From Alnus glutinosa (taxonomy: Eukaryota > Streptophyta > Magnoliopsida > Fagales > Betulaceae), in the NCBI RefSeq assembly GCF_958979055.1, contig NC_084890.1:26670616-26734615 (forward strand): a DNA stretch of 64,000 nt, given 5' to 3'. Both the position numbers and the translations under genes were made by a program. Position 1 is the stretch's first letter, and each line of letters opens with the position of its first letter. The notes beneath the pieces were generated by a model. That model was given only the letters and a program-made list of their open reading frames with translations, was not told where the DNA came from and did not search any database. This document shows positions 11,201 through 24,490 of the stretch, piece by piece.

Positions 11201-14200
11201 TGTCACTCCCACACCTTCTAATTTTCTTGGTGCCTACATCCCACATCTGGAGTTGCAAGGAAGAAATGAGGCACACATATTACACCCTTGGCATTTAAAG
11301 CTTGCCATGTATAACACATGCAGTGTTCAGGAAGCCTATTAGGTTCAACAAAAATAATTTGCTAATAACAAAACAACTGTTTTTGGGGATTAAAATCCAG
11401 GAAAAGAATTGATCACTCGAAGTGTTATATCAGAAGAAAAATGCAATCATCCAAACAAAAGAACAGAAAAAGGTTAATTTATCTGAAGCATTTTCATGTC
11501 TCTCTAAAGCATGAGCAGTAGATCATGGAATTCACCTTAAGTTGATTGCAGCCTTTTTCTAGTGAGAAAGTGTACGTTGTCTATATCAATGATAATGAGT
11601 GTAAATAATTGAAAAAAATTGAACAATAATTTGATTGAATACCTTAAGGACAGCCAGATCATAAGCTGGATCAACACCAACAATCTTGGCCTCCCTGTAA
11701 AAGCCATTGCCTCTAGCATCTACTAGATAAACCTGTAAAAAGAGCACCAAGAAAACATTGTTACTCAGAGAAAAGGTTAATAAAAATGAATAATAATTTT
11801 ATTTAGTCCACTCATTGCTGTGTCATAAGAAGTGAAACAACAATGGAAAAATAAGAACAAGAAGAAAAGGACTAAAACCTTGCAACGGTGTAATCCGTTC
11901 GCATCTGTAGCCAATTTAGCTACAACGTGGTAGTTTGTGACCTGTCATACACAAAATAATCTTAATAGCATTGGAGGGAGCACCCAATGAGTTATAAGAC
12001 AAGCAGCATTTCTGAGTATGCATATAACTAATAATAAAATATTCAACCTTACGACATACCCCATCTTTCAATTTTCAGGAGAAAAAAGTATGCATACATG
12101 CACGTACATGTGTAAGTAATGGCTGCAAGACTGGATGTAAGGATTTTACCAAGAATTTATTTTGTGTAAAAATATATTCAATTTTTAAGTCTTTTATGTG
12201 AGTGAAATCATCAACACAACCCAGGTGCCACATAATGTTTTCTTCCAAAAAGATAATCTCATAGATAATATCTGTTTAGGGAAACCAGATTCAACTCAGA
12301 AAAGAATACATGCATCACCACTGAAGTTAGCAGATACAGAAAACAAAGAAGCAAATGCATATAACACTACAAGATGGATTCAAATACCAGAACAGAAGAA
12401 GAGAATGCTTACAATGTGACCAAACTTATCCCAGATGAAGCCAGAACCTGTCCCTTCAACTTTTGCATTTTCATCCTCAATGAGATTAATGTCACCGGAA
12501 GAGTTCTTGGGACTTCTAACTATTTCAAGGTCTTTAATGAAAACAACAGAGGGTGATGTCTCCTACAATAAGTCAAATATAACTATGCCGGTTAAAGTAA
12601 CAAATACATGCATGCACGGTAGAGATGAAACTTGTATAAATATATGTAGAATAACTACAACTCCTCCCCAAAAAATAAAAAGCCAATATCATGTTTGATT
12701 AACATTCAGTTTGTCTCAAAGAACCTATAAGAGAATGACTTTGCATGGTCTCCATTTTTATCAATGCAGTGGCTCTTTCTTAGTGGTGTCCCTGTTGCGG
12801 TGAAGACCCACCATTAGTGATTGAGTTGCCAATTACTTCAACGAAGAACACACAACCACAAGCAAGAGACGAGTATTTACATGGTTCGGCACTAAGGCCT
12901 ACATCCACTGGCAATCCGACAAGGGAGAAATTCACTATCAATGGAAGAAATTACAACAAGAGAGGTTTAAACACTTACCTGTACACCCAATAAACCCCAC
13001 CCCCCCCCCCCCCCCCCCTTTACAACGTATTTATACACCTGAACACACTATGAAAGCACCCCAAAACACCTTTGATCAAACCTTTACAAGAGATAGAACC
13101 CTTGTACAGAAAACCTTTTCTTCTCTCTTTTCTCTTCTACGTCTCTCTTTTTATCTAAGACCATACAAATACAATGTGTATATCAGCCATTAGAAAAAAG
13201 ATCGCACTCTAGTGAATCACACTTAATGGCCTATCAAACACTTTCGTACATTTTCAAGAATGTCCCTTCACAAAGAAGAAAATGTCAAATACAAGATTAT
13301 TATGAACTAAACATGTGAATCTATATCACATTCTCAACAGTCCCTCCTCAGTGTGACTCAATTCTCTGGGAAAAACAAAAAACACTAAAGAGAATGTTGG
13401 GGCTTTTCTACAAATACCTCACTAAAGCTCTAGCCTCCTCACTTTGCGAAGAAAGGAAAAAACCTACTTTCTAGTTTCCTTTTCGGATCAACTGGAATGT
13501 CAAAACAATTAGAACTGAGCTGAAATCTTAGGAGGCTGTTGTTGGCATTGTATTCTTCATATCCAATGGTTAGATTTTGGGTTTGGCTCTGCTACATGGT
13601 ATTTTGTTGATTTCTTGTTACTCCGTTGAAATTCACCTTTATAGGTAGGTGAAGTATACTTGTTGGTGATCCAAGATAGAATCGTCTAGCCCTATTTGTA
13701 ATCCTATTATTTGAAGCTGAACTCCGGTCTCTTGGTTTTTCCCTTCATTTGAAGGACTTCTCCCTTGACATTAAAGGGTTTTGCACTCAAACTATAGTGC
13801 TTATTATTGATTTGATTGGCTAATTGATTAAACATTAAATCCATTATTGAGCTCCTATTCTGTAATGCTTGTGCCATTATTCAACAATTTTTTTTTTTTT
13901 TTTTTTTTTAATTTTTTTTTTTTTTTAAAAAAAAAAAACCACAGCAGACCACATAAGAATTAAGATAAGTGATCGAGAGTATATGGACAACAAATAATTG
14001 AAGACTCTCTAACCCACTTGCGAAAAAAGTAGTCACGATTATTGATTACTTGTAAAACAAAATACAAAAACTCTTACCCATCAAATTATTCCAATCACTG
14101 ACAATAGAACCCAAATGGGTGAAAGAAATTACAATCAGTTTTGGAGCACCATTAAAATTGTCCACAGAAAAACGAACAAATAGAAAATGTGAGACCTGGA

Positions 14201-14456
14201 AGAGACGCATGAGTCGGTCTTCTTCTTGCTGTAGTTCATCTAGTTGCTGCTGCTGGGCAAGTGCAAGGTGAAATGAAAGCGGGGAGGAACTGGGATTGCT
14301 AAAACTGCTCAAGGAAGCCAATAAAACGCTTGGACAAAATACTATTGTCCTTCTTCTTGAAAGGAGACTCTTATTCCGTGTAGAATTTAAGGAAGGGGTG
14401 GCACTGTGGGCTGGAGAGGAGTTCATCTGCCGCAGAGAGCTCAACGCCATCACCAT
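8291..14456 (-). CDS. DEG5: DEG5, thylakoid-lumen serine protease (Deg/HtrA family, no PDZ domain), eight exons
   Basis: Exons read from GT/AG borders: 14456-14196, 12562-12413, 11941-11879, 11732-11643, 10048-9926, 9554-9467, 8913-8839, 8397-8291. They total 957 nt, giving 318 residues with every junction in frame. Trypsin-like triad: His142 (VTNYHVV), Asp183 (DLAVLK) and Ser261 (GNSGGP). The protein ends ...VPYLIVYGTSYKDRF, as expected for DEG5, and has no PDZ domain, unlike DEG1 and DEG8. The Ser/Arg-rich N-terminus suits a plastid transit peptide. SRRRTIV plus a hydrophobic stretch and LALA suggests a twin-arginine-type lumen signal. In Arabidopsis DEG5 pairs with DEG8 in the lumen and helps degrade photodamaged photosystem II D1. 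Two start ATGs are possible (14456, 14450). Intron 1 (1.6 kb) holds a solo LTR. The gene looks intact. Confidence 0.95.
12793..13339. mobile_element. Solo LTR in DEG5 intron 1, with 5-bp target duplication GTCCC
   Basis: The sequence begins TGTTG and ends CAACA, and is flanked on both sides by GTCCC (12788-12792 and 13340-13344), the mark of LTR-retrotransposon integration. At 547 bp with no internal coding region it is a solo LTR. It contains a block reading ATGGTTCGGCACTAAGGCC and a run of 19 C at 13000-13018. It splits no exon and no splice border. Confidence 0.85.
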
Positions 14457-14830
14457 CTTACTTCTTTCTAACTGTCCAGCTGATAACTGTTTCTTTCATT
14501 CTTTTTTACGTGGCCCAGTGTTAAAGATATGGATCCGGCATCACAGCACATCTGCTGTAAAAAAAAATATTGAAGGGTCCAGATTGTTTTGGATTAAACA
14601 CCGTCGTTTTACTACACTTGAAACGTATGAACCGTAAACAGACTTTGAAGCCGTTTAAGTCTCTTTCAACCCCTAGCCTGCCCACTTCCCATGCAGTTCA
14701 CACAGAGCCATCTTTTACGCTCTTATCACAGTATCCCTTATTTCAAGTACAACTTCTTCTTTTTCCCAACCCTTCTCTCAGCCACTTCCTCTAGCTACTT
14801 CCCCTTATTGCTCTTTCTCAGACTTGCTAC
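14457..14830 (-). promoter_or_regulatory. DEG5 5' flank and promoter
   Basis: Only about 370 bp separate the DEG5 start from the CACTA transposon. The stretch is CT-rich on the plus strand. No clear TATA box is visible. The CACTA insertion therefore sits at or very near the DEG5 promoter. Confidence 0.4.
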
Positions 14831-14862
14831 CACTACAAAAAAAATGCTGTTTTGAACCGTTT
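14831..14862 (+). repeat. CACTA left terminal inverted repeat
   Basis: CACTACAAAAAAAATGCTG followed by TTTTGAACCGTTT. It pairs imperfectly with the right end over about 30 bp and starts exactly after the TAC duplication. Confidence 0.88.
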
Positions 14863-15295
14863 TTTTAGAGACCTTTTACGGCCTTAAAAACGGCTCTAAA
14901 CAGTTTGAGCCGTTTTTGAAACGGAGGCACACCTGCAGTATTAAAAACCCAGATTAATCCGTTTCTACATAAAACGGTTTAAATTTGAGCCGCTTTTGAA
15001 AAGGGGCTCTAAATTTTTTGAGCCGCTTTTACAAAAGCGTCTCAAAACGTTTTGAGCCGCTTTTCTAACATGTTTGAGCCGCTTTTGAAAAGCGTCTCAA
15101 AATGTTTTGAGCCGCTTTTGAAAAGCGTCTCAAAATGTTTTGAGCCCCTTTTCAAAAGCGGCTCAAAAAATTTAGAGCCCTTTTGTAAAGCGACTCTAAA
15201 TATTAAAACGGCTTTAAATTAAAAAAATTAAAATTTAATTTTAAGCCGTTTTAAAACTTAAAACGGCTCTAAAATTAAAAATAAATTAAAATAAA
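14863..15295. repeat. CACTA left subterminal repeats (GAGCCGCTTTT motif)
   Basis: About a dozen direct and inverted copies of a 10-14 bp motif, TTTGAGCCGCTTTTGAAAAG and its complement AAAAGCGGCTCAAA. In En/Spm elements such repeats bind the small transposase (TNPA) and fold the ends together. The consensus differs slightly from the right-end block (GAGCCGTTTT). Confidence 0.8.
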
Positions 15296-15339
15296 ATATT
15301 TTAATTTTTTTTTTTTTTTGAAATACCTAATAGCAAAAA

Positions 15340-16925
15340 TATTGTTCATATATATAAACTAATAAACATTTATGCAAACTCATATATAACCCAAACTTTA
15401 TATCAAGGCATTATTTTTGATGCCTTAATGTACACACCAAAACATTAAAACAATAACAAATACAACATATCACTATAAATAATTTCACTCATCCCAAACC
15501 AATCAAGTTACCTACAATCTCATAAACAACATATCACCATAAAGTAATTTTTCAAAACATAATATATAAGTTACTTATGATCACAAATCGATCAAGTCCA
15601 ACCAATAACATAAAGGTTACCTACATCATTTACAAAATTCAATACTACATTCACAACTCAAGATTTCTTTTTCACGATAGTTCCTTTCACATAAATTCAC
15701 ATATAACCTAAACTTTATATCAAAACATTAAAACAAAAACAATGTCTTAATGTACACACTAAAACATTAAAACAATAACAAATACAACAACATATCACTA
15801 TATATAATTTCACTCAATCCTAAACCGATCAAGTTACCTACAATCATAAACGACATATCACCATAAGTAATTCCAAAACATAATACATAAGTTTCCAATG
15901 ATCACAAATCAATAAAGCTCAACTGATAACACAAGTTACCTAAATCATTTACAAAATTCAATACTACATTCACAACAACTTAGGATATCTTTTTCACGAT
16001 TGTTCTTTTCACATAAACTCGATCATATATAACCCAAACATCATATCAAGGCATTAAAACAAAAAATTTTACCTTAATGTACACACCAAGACATTAAAAC
16101 AAAAACAATAACAAATACAGCATATCACCATATATAATTTCATTCAACCCTAAACCGATCAAATTACATACAATCATAAATGACATATGACCATAAGTAA
16201 TTTTAAAACATAATACATAAGTTACTTATGATCACAAACCGATCAAGTCTAATCAATAACACAAGTTACCTACATTGTTTACAAAATTCAATACTACATT
16301 CACGACAACTCAAGATGTATTTTTCACGATAGTTCTTTTTACATAAACTCGATTACAAAAACTTCACCTTAATGTACACACCAAGACATTAAAACAAAAA
16401 TAATAACAAATACAACAACATATCACCATATATAATTTCATTCAACCCTAAACCGATCAAATTACCTATAATCATAAATGACATATGACCATAAGTAATT
16501 TCAAAACATAATACATAAGTTAGTTATGATCACAAACCGATCAAGTCTAATCAATAACACAAGTTACCTACATTGTTTACAAAATTCAATACTACATTCA
16601 CAACAACTCAAGATGTATTTTTCACGATAATTCTTTTTACATAAACTCGATTACAAAAACTTCACCTTAATGTACACACCAAGACATTAAAACAAAAACA
16701 ATAACAAATACAACAACATATTACCATATATAATTTCATTCAACCATAAACCAATCAAGTTACTTACAATCATAAACGACATATCACCATAAGTAATTTC
16801 AAAACATAACACATAAGTTATCTATGATCACAAGCCGATCAAGTCCAATCAACAACACAAAAGTTACCTACATCGTTTACAAAATTCAATACTACACAAC
16901 TCAAGATGTCTTTTTCACGATAGCT
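15340..16925. repeat. Tandem array of roughly 300-330 bp units inside the CACTA element
   Basis: The phrase TTTTTCACGATAGTTC recurs near 15672, 15991, 16322, 16621 and 16912, giving unit lengths of about 291-330 bp and roughly five copies. Each unit has the same order of phrases: ACCGATCAAGTTACCTACAA, CGACATATCACCATAAGTAA, ACACAAGTTACCTACAT. Units differ by small indels and substitutions. No coding potential is visible. It lies just downstream of the 3' end of the transposon genes. Confidence 0.85.
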
Positions 16926-17191
16926 CCTTATATGTATCAACATCATCAAACGTCAAGAGCACGTGACCTACATTATTGATTCAAATGAAATGTGTTATGC
17001 ATATGTGTGTGTATATATGTATAGTAACAATACATGTAATATTTTCAACTTTATATACTCAAAAAAAAAATTATAATTAATCATGTTTGGAGCTAACCTG
17101 GTGGACTAGTTACTGTGGATGTCACACTCACGATGAGCGTGACGTAGACGAAGAGTTGCCTAGAAGTAATGCATTGGTTCTAGCAAGATCA

Positions 17192-19245
17192 TCAATCATC
17201 GTCTGCATTTTTTTCCATCATTTGATCTTGTTTTGCAATTCTTTCATTAGTTTGTTTCCTCTCTTCATCCGCTCTTCTCCTTTCTTCGTCCGCTCTTCTC
17301 CTCTCTTCCTCTGTCCTTCTCCTCTCTTCCTCCCATCGTTCATCTGATATTCTTTTTTCTTCTTCCCACTTTTTCATCATCTCATCCATTTGAGATTTAA
17401 ACGCAGCTTCTTGAGTCAACCGTGATGCAGATAATCGAGAGGTGGGTCTAACTGGTAATGGGCCAATCCCCATTCCACGAACACGACCCGAATATTCTGT
17501 CCTTCCCATTGCCCTTGCAAGAGCATCATCTTCTGCCCGTAGTATTGAACCCTGTGGAGAAACAGGGTTCGCTCTTGCAGTGTCATCTATCATCAACTCT
17601 TTCAACTTTTCCTGACATATATATATATATATATTAAATGTGCTAATTATTAGACTCTTATTTGCGTTGGAATAAATACTTATACTACTTTATTATATGA
17701 TATATTCAATAACACAAAAATAAAAACAAAGTTAAGCACTTACAATTGTCTCTCCAGCTGCTTGCGTGCTGGGCGTCCCATCTCTCTTTGTGTGAGTTGC
17801 CACAAAAACTTCAGCTCAGGTGGGTGGCTTCTACTTTAATATCTCCTACGAAAACAAATATACAGTTATCAAACAAGAGTCAAATGTGCGAACGTGAATT
17901 GAACAAGAACTTATATATATAGCACCAAAAATAAATCTCTATCAAACAAAGGCGCCATCAACTAGTAACACGAATCTTGTTATATTGTTAATGAAATCAA
18001 TGTACCAGCTCTTTCGCGACTCTGGCGTAACTTTTCGAGCCAGATGTGTGAAATATCTTATTGACACTTTTTGATATTTGTCTATTCCTCTCAGCCCTTG
18101 CCTACGCAATTGTTATAAACAAATAAAGTTTCATTCATTGTTAAAAGTTTAAAGATATGTACTTTAAAAATAATAACATTTGTTAATATAATTACCTTAT
18201 CTTCCGGAGTCAACCATGTGTCGATGGCTATCTCCATGTCCTCAGCATCGAACTCCGTAATGTTGGGTGTCGACTCAATAATACTCTCGCGAGTATCATT
18301 GGCTTGTATATTTATACCTTTCTTCACCCTATACTTGAAATTTTTTCGTTTATGCCCAAAGTCAATCATTGCTATCCGTTTGATCTCATTCATTGGTGCA
18401 TCAGGCATGATGTAAAATTTTTGCTGCAAATTAGTAAAAAAAAAAAAAAAAAAAACATTTATATACCATGTACATGTTATAATATATGTTCAACACAATA
18501 AATTTGTAAATAATTTGCTTTACATACCATTAGGGCGGCCCATAAGTCCACTCCGAACATATTTCGCTCCTAGCCGGCTAAATTTCATGCCACTCGTACC
18601 AATTGGCTGCCATGTTGCATTAAAATCGACGACCACCTTCTCGCCCGCAGGTATTGTCCAAAGGGCGGTTGGAGAGACAACATCTCTGATGTGGAAATTG
18701 TTATCCGTATCTGTATTTAAATGAAATAGATGAAAAATAAAAAATAAAATAAAATAAAGAATTACACGTGTATATAAGTTAAATAATCAAGTAAAATATT
18801 TGGAGCCTAGACTATATATATATATCAATTGTAACATACATACCTATCGTACGGACTTGTCGACTATCCAATTGTACGCCAATATTGGGATCTTGTTCCC
18901 TCTCAGACTCTTGTGTGGGAGCTCGCTCCCTCTCAGACTCTTGAGACTGAGCTCGTTCCCCCTCAGACTCTTGAGACTGAGCTCGTTCCCGCTCAGTCTC
19001 TTGTGCCAATATCGTAGAATCAATATCATCAAAAGACTCTACAAACCCACCAACCGTTCAGACGGCGTACGTATGATGTCCTGTAAGGGCTCCTCAACCA
19101 TGATTGCACTCGGAGAAGGTGGGCGATCATCATGATCTATCTCATCTACATGCTGAGATGTCTCTACCTCAGGTGTAGACTCTGAAAATAGTCGTATTGG
19201 GATTCGCAAAAAAACTTTCTTCTTTGGAGGTGGCTTGTTTGTCAT
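17192..19245 (-). pseudogene. CACTA second gene, Ptta/En/Spm-type plant transposase, several exons, frameshifted
   Basis: Pieces on the minus strand form one gene starting at the ATG of MTNKPPPKKK (19245). A Ser/Glu-rich stretch with QESERERA-type repeats (about 18880-18990) follows. Next is a conserved block with IPAGEKVVVDFN, IGTSGMKFSRLGAKY and GRPNG (about 18540-18660), typical of the Ptta/En/Spm family. Then come EIKRIAMIDFGHKRKNFKYR (18330-18410), VSIRYFTHLARKVTPE (near 18050) and ATHTKRDGTPSTQAAGETI (17755-17810). The C-terminus is a charged coiled coil rich in EERRRADEE (17200-17400). The first exon has a frameshift near 19045 just after TPSERLVG. Such proteins are thought to bind subterminal repeats. 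Exon borders are approximate. Confidence 0.75.
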
Positions 19246-19386
19246 ATCAATCTACAAAATACACAAATATACATAAAGTGTCAGATCAAATGTAAATATA
19301 GAAACCACTCAACATTTTTAATGTAATTTGATATCAGTTTAAGGTTATTGAAAAAACAAAGTCATACATGCATGCTACTTTTATTG

Positions 19387-22300
19387 TTGTTATACTACTT
19401 CGAACGCAGGTATGTCGCTACGGGAATAATGAAGGTCTTCACCGTAATCAATATCATTAGGATCTTGATTAATGTTCAAATTTAATGGCTCACTCTCATG
19501 GTAGTTGAGATCTTCATCATTGTTCCATTCCCCCTCACCAACATCATACATGTTTCTCGGTTTAGTCCTTACTACGCAACACCAGTCTGGGTTTCTGTCG
19601 TCATGGACGTAGTATACTTGGGATACTTGTGAAGATAATACGTACGGATCATCCAAAATGTTATCTCCCGTATGTATTAGGCTTTTGAAATTCACAAGTG
19701 TCATACCATACTAATCTTCCGACCATCCCTTATCCTTTCTAATGTCCGCCCAATCACACTTAAATAGCACATACCTAGTCGTGTCATAATACTCTACCTC
19801 GATTATTCGAGTTAGCTTCCCATAATAGGTATCGCCATCAACTGTAGGCACACACACGCCACTGTTTTGAGTTGTTTTTCCTTCATCTTGGGCCATAGTG
19901 CGAAACAGATTGCCGTTAACCACATATCGGTTATATTCGAAGGCCGTTTCAATTGGCCCTTTAGAATGCCATACAAGCTTATCCCCTAACTCAATTCTAC
20001 GTGTTTGGTCCATTTGATTGACCTGCGATTTGAGATAGCATTGTTTATAGTTGGCAGATGTAGAAAATTACATATACAATAAAATGTCACTCATAAAACG
20101 ATCACTATTATTTTATAAATTAAACCATAGGAAATTCTTACTTAGTTACGGTACCAAACACAAAATGTGTCCCTATGTTGTCGGTGCAATTCTCTTTCCA
20201 ATAGTCGGCCTCTATTGGAGTCGTGCCTCAACTCAGCCAGGTGCGTCCTATATGTTTGCAGTCCACATTTAGAATAAAAAAGTGTATGTTTGAGCCAAAG
20301 TAAGATGAATTAAAAAATATAACTCACGCGTGTAATTGAAGGAACTCGTCCGAGTTAAAAATAATATATCGATGGATCTGCGTCAATGTGCGCCGGTCAA
20401 GGGTTACTCGTGTTATCGCTCCCCTAGCCTCATCAGGGTTTCTCTGAGGCCTATTGTGGACTGTGAATGCGTTCTCGAAGTACCATGAACAAAATGTGAG
20501 CATTTCATCCGCTAAGTAACCTTCCGCTATAGAACCCTCAGGTGCAGCTCTATTGCGTACTAGGGATTTGTACCGTCCAAGGGACCTACATCGAGAAAAC
20601 ATAATTATATCTTGTATTACTTCATTGAGACAATAAAGGGACAAAAAAAAAAAAAAAACCTTATATATACATAGAATACATAATTACCTCTCAACCGGAT
20701 ACATCCATCGATAATGTACCGGTCCACCAAGTCGACATTCACGAACCAAATGTATGACAACATGAACCATAATTGTAAAGAAGCCCGGAGGAAATATTTG
20801 TTCAAGCTTGCACAATATGATAGGGATTTCAGCTTCATGTCGGGCTAGATCTTCTTCCGTCAATGTTTTCGAACATATACCCCTAAAAAATGCAGACAAC
20901 TCTATCAAAGGTTTCACAACCTTCTTTTCCAAGGATCCACGCAAAGCTATTGGCAACAGTTGTTGCATGAGTATATGGTTGTCATGACTCTTCATACCAA
21001 CAATGGTACGGGCTTTAAGGTTCACACAACGGGACACATTGGAGGCATATCCATCGGGTACTCTGACATTTTTTATCACTTTTAAAAAATTAATTTTATC
21101 CTCATTAGACATCGTGTGGCATGCCGCAGGTAGATATGTTTTGCCTCTCTCATTAGTGAATGGATGAAGTGTTTTTCTCAAACCCATCTTACATAAGTCC
21201 AAACGTGCTGCGTGGTTGTCTTTTGTTTTTTCACTCATGTCCAATAGGGTTCCAATGATATTATCCATCACATTTTTTTCGATGAGCATCACATCAAGGT
21301 TATGTCGTAACAAATTATCCTTCCAATAGGGCAATGTGAAAAAAATACTTTTCTTCTTCCATACCGCTTGCGCATTTGCCCCATGACCTTGTTGCACAGT
21401 TTTTTGTCGTTTGTCCCTTCTTATGTCTTCATGAACAACATCAAGTCCCTGTAATTGTTGTAAGATTTCACCGCCATTTGGAATAACAGGAGCAGCACCC
21501 AACTCTTGTTTACCATCAAAGGTTCTTGTCATCTGTCGCCACTTATGATCAGCAGGCAACCATCGTCTATGCCACATATAACAATATTTACGCCCGTATG
21601 TCAACCATGTTGACCCCGTTGAATGCATACAACAAGGACATGCCCTTGGACCCTTAGTACTCCATCCAGATAAATCTGCATATGCTGGAAAGTCATTTAT
21701 TGTCCACATCAATGCTGTCCGCATAACAAATGACTTCTTCATGGATATGTCATATGTTCGTACCCCTACATTCCACAACTCCTGTAACTCTGATATTAAA
21801 GGTTGTAGGTAGACATCTATATTCTGACCTGGTGCAGTTGGGCCTGGAATAATCATAGATAATATGAAATATTGTTGTTTCATACACATCCAAGGAGGTA
21901 GGTTGTATGGAACCAACATGACAGGCCAAGTACTGTGGCTTGTGCTCATGTTCCCAAAAGGGTTAAAACCATCCGACGCTAGACCAAGCCTAACATTCCG
22001 TGGGTCTGATGCAAAGTTTGGGTGTAGTGTATCAAATGCTCTCCAAGCTTCACCGTCTGCCGGATGCCTGAGCACACCATCTTTTGTGCGCCCATCAGCG
22101 TGCCACCTCATGTGGGAAGCGGTATGTTGTGACATGTACAACCTTTGCAATCTTGAAGCCAATGGAAACCACCGCAACACCTTTACCGGCCGTCTCTTCA
22201 ATGTTCGGGATGACCCATCTTCTTCAGTAATTTCGTCCTTCCACTTTGATGCTCCACACATTGTACATGTATCTAACTTCTCATTTTCCTTCCAGAATAA

Positions 22301-23023
22301 CATACAATGATTTCGACAAGCCGGAATCTTTTCATATCCAAGCCCAAAGTCTCTTAAATATTTTTTCGTTTCATACATACTTTTAGGCAAAGCTGGCTCA
22401 TCTGTTGGTACTATCTCATTGATGAACTCAAGCAAAGATGTGAAAATTGTATTACTGAATCCACCAACACACTTCAAGTTGTATAGATGAACAATAGCTG
22501 ACAATTTGCTATATTGTGTTTTATCATGAAGTGGCTTGTCTGCATCCTGAACCAAGTTGTAGAATTTCTTGGCACTCTCATCGATCTCTTCATCAACTGC
22601 TTCAGGTACATAATCGGCTTGCACTTCCACTTGACACTCACCATCGCCTGCCAGAATATTATGCATGCCAAAAACATCTTGCAACATGGACTGCATCGTT
22701 CTTGACTTGTCGGGTATTGGTATACTATTTGCAGCTGGAGCCGGCTTGGGAGATTCAACAGCAGGTACTTTATTAGGTACAGGAGCCCTAATCTTCTCCC
22801 CATGCCAAATCCATTCAGTGTAATTAGGCATAATTCCCCTTCCACCGGTTAAATGATCATATACTTCTTCTGGCCGTAGGCTCCTGTTCAAGCAACACTT
22901 CTTGCATGGACACACAATTGAATTTTTATTTATGGAGTTCGTAACTGCATACTTCACGAACGCTTCGGCCCCTTCCATATACTCCCTCGAACCTCTCCAC
23001 TTCGTCATCCAACTTTTGTCCAT
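19387..23023 (-). pseudogene. TNP2-type CACTA transposase with DUF4218- and DUF4216-like parts, decayed
   Basis: Start ATG 23023 (MDKSWMTKWRG). Exon 1 (23023-20688, open for 778 residues) holds the N-terminal transposase-associated zinc module (IVCPCKKCCLN) and the TNP2 core. Hallmarks are MRWHADGRTKDGVLRHPADG (about 310), LGLASDGFNPFG and VPYNLPPWMCMK. Near its end it enters a DUF4218-like region (SAFFRGIC, HVVIHLVRE). Exon 2 is 20585-20328, exon 3 about 20247-20150, exon 4 about 20023-19387. Exon 4 has a DUF4216-like part (YYDTTRYVLFKCDW) interrupted by an in-frame TAG at 19708-19710, after which TLVNFKSLIHTGD continues in the same frame. TNP2 cuts at the terminal repeats. The long open exon suggests fairly recent loss of function. 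Confidence 0.9.
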
Positions 23024-23039
23024 ATTTATCTTACTACAT

Positions 23040-23725
23040 TACAATACACAAAATGGTTACAAATATATAACACAAGTTAAGGACTGTGTTATATACACAA
23101 ACGGTCCTCAATTGATTACTAGAATCTTTTTTTTTTTAATGGCAAAGAATTAAAAAAAGGAATTGATAACCTGTTGCATTATCTCAGACAACGCAGCATC
23201 TTAATTCTTAAATTTATTTGGTCCTAGGTCATGAATTTATTTTCACATTTAATGGGTCAAATTTAAGTTGGGCATGATTCAATGACCTGGGTACAATGCA
23301 ATCCGGCCTCCAGTTTCAGCTTTTAGGTTTGATTTAGGTTCAGATTAGAGGATAAGGGAGAAGACGATGACAAATGACACATAATACCCTTTATTAAACG
23401 CAACGTTTAATTAAGTTTGTTGCTTCACTTTTTTATACCCCAGACACATGCTATCTTAAAAGTCTACAAAGTACAGATTTGTTATTTTTAGTCTGTGGAC
23501 TATTTTTACTTACAAAGGCTACCACCATTTTTACTTTTTAATATGTGGGCTACCAAACCAACTCAAGGCAGCTTTACTTGCCAAAAATAAAAAAAAAGAC
23601 AAAAAAACTTAAAACAACTTTAAAATAAAAAGTCTAAACTATATAAGGTTTCAAAGGGCATGGAAGCCAAATTGTGAATTGTTATTTAGACTTCTACAAA
23701 ACTTTGGAGTTGTTCTTTAAATATG

Positions 23726-23763
<38 letters not shown>

Positions 23764-24490
23764 TTTCTTCAAGTTGTTCAACAATTTAAATTGATTGTTT
23801 TTTTTTTTGTTGATAATTTTACCTTTTTTTAAAAAGTTTTAGGTACATAATTTAACTTTTCTATTTATTAATATTTTATATTTAAATTGCTCAATCAAAA
23901 TAATTGATTACGAATATATATAGTTTTTTTAACATTTTTTTATTCTATGAAATATGTAATTGCAATAAAAATTACATAAGATTATGGAGAGTAACAATGA
24001 TTTCATTTTGCTTCAATCGAATTCAAATCAACCATCATAGTGATATAGACCAAATATGAAGACAATTAAATAAATTAACTCTAGGCATGACAAAATAAAT
24101 TGAAAGTTATATTTATCTATTTTATTTATTTATTTCGTTAGTTATATTTTTTAATATTTTGAATCAATTTTTATTTACTTTATTTTTTTTTTAGTTTTTC
24201 TTTACATACCAATATTTTTTATTTCCTGAAAAGTTTTAGGTATGAATCAAATTTTCACATGAAATTATTTTTAGATTATTACACTGTTTAAATATGCTTT
24301 TATATTTAGATTGCTATTTTAAATAGTCTATGAATATATGGTTTTTGATAGTTTTTGATATGTATTTTAATTTTTTGAAATATCTAAATTTGAAGATAAT
24401 AAAGCAGCAAATAATAAAGCTGCAAATTTGAAGATAATAAAGCAGCAAATTTGAAATATCTAAATGTAAAAAATAAATAAATGACAAATA
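23040..24490. other. AT-rich part of the CACTA element, no gene
   Basis: Long poly-T runs (e.g. 23728-23762) and AT-rich sequence. Near 24380-24465 there are close repeats of GAAATATCTAAATTTGAAGA and AATAAAGCAGCAAAT. It lies upstream of the TNP2 gene. No open frame of note. Confidence 0.5.

Noticed and set aside
14296..14637. 113-codon + strand frame opposite DEG5 exon 1
   Set aside because: Antisense shadow of the DEG5 transit-peptide exon.
15340..16925. Regularly spaced repeats that could suggest a CRISPR array
   Set aside because: Units are about 300 bp with conserved interiors, a plant tandem repeat inside a CACTA element; no cas genes, and the DNA is eukaryotic.
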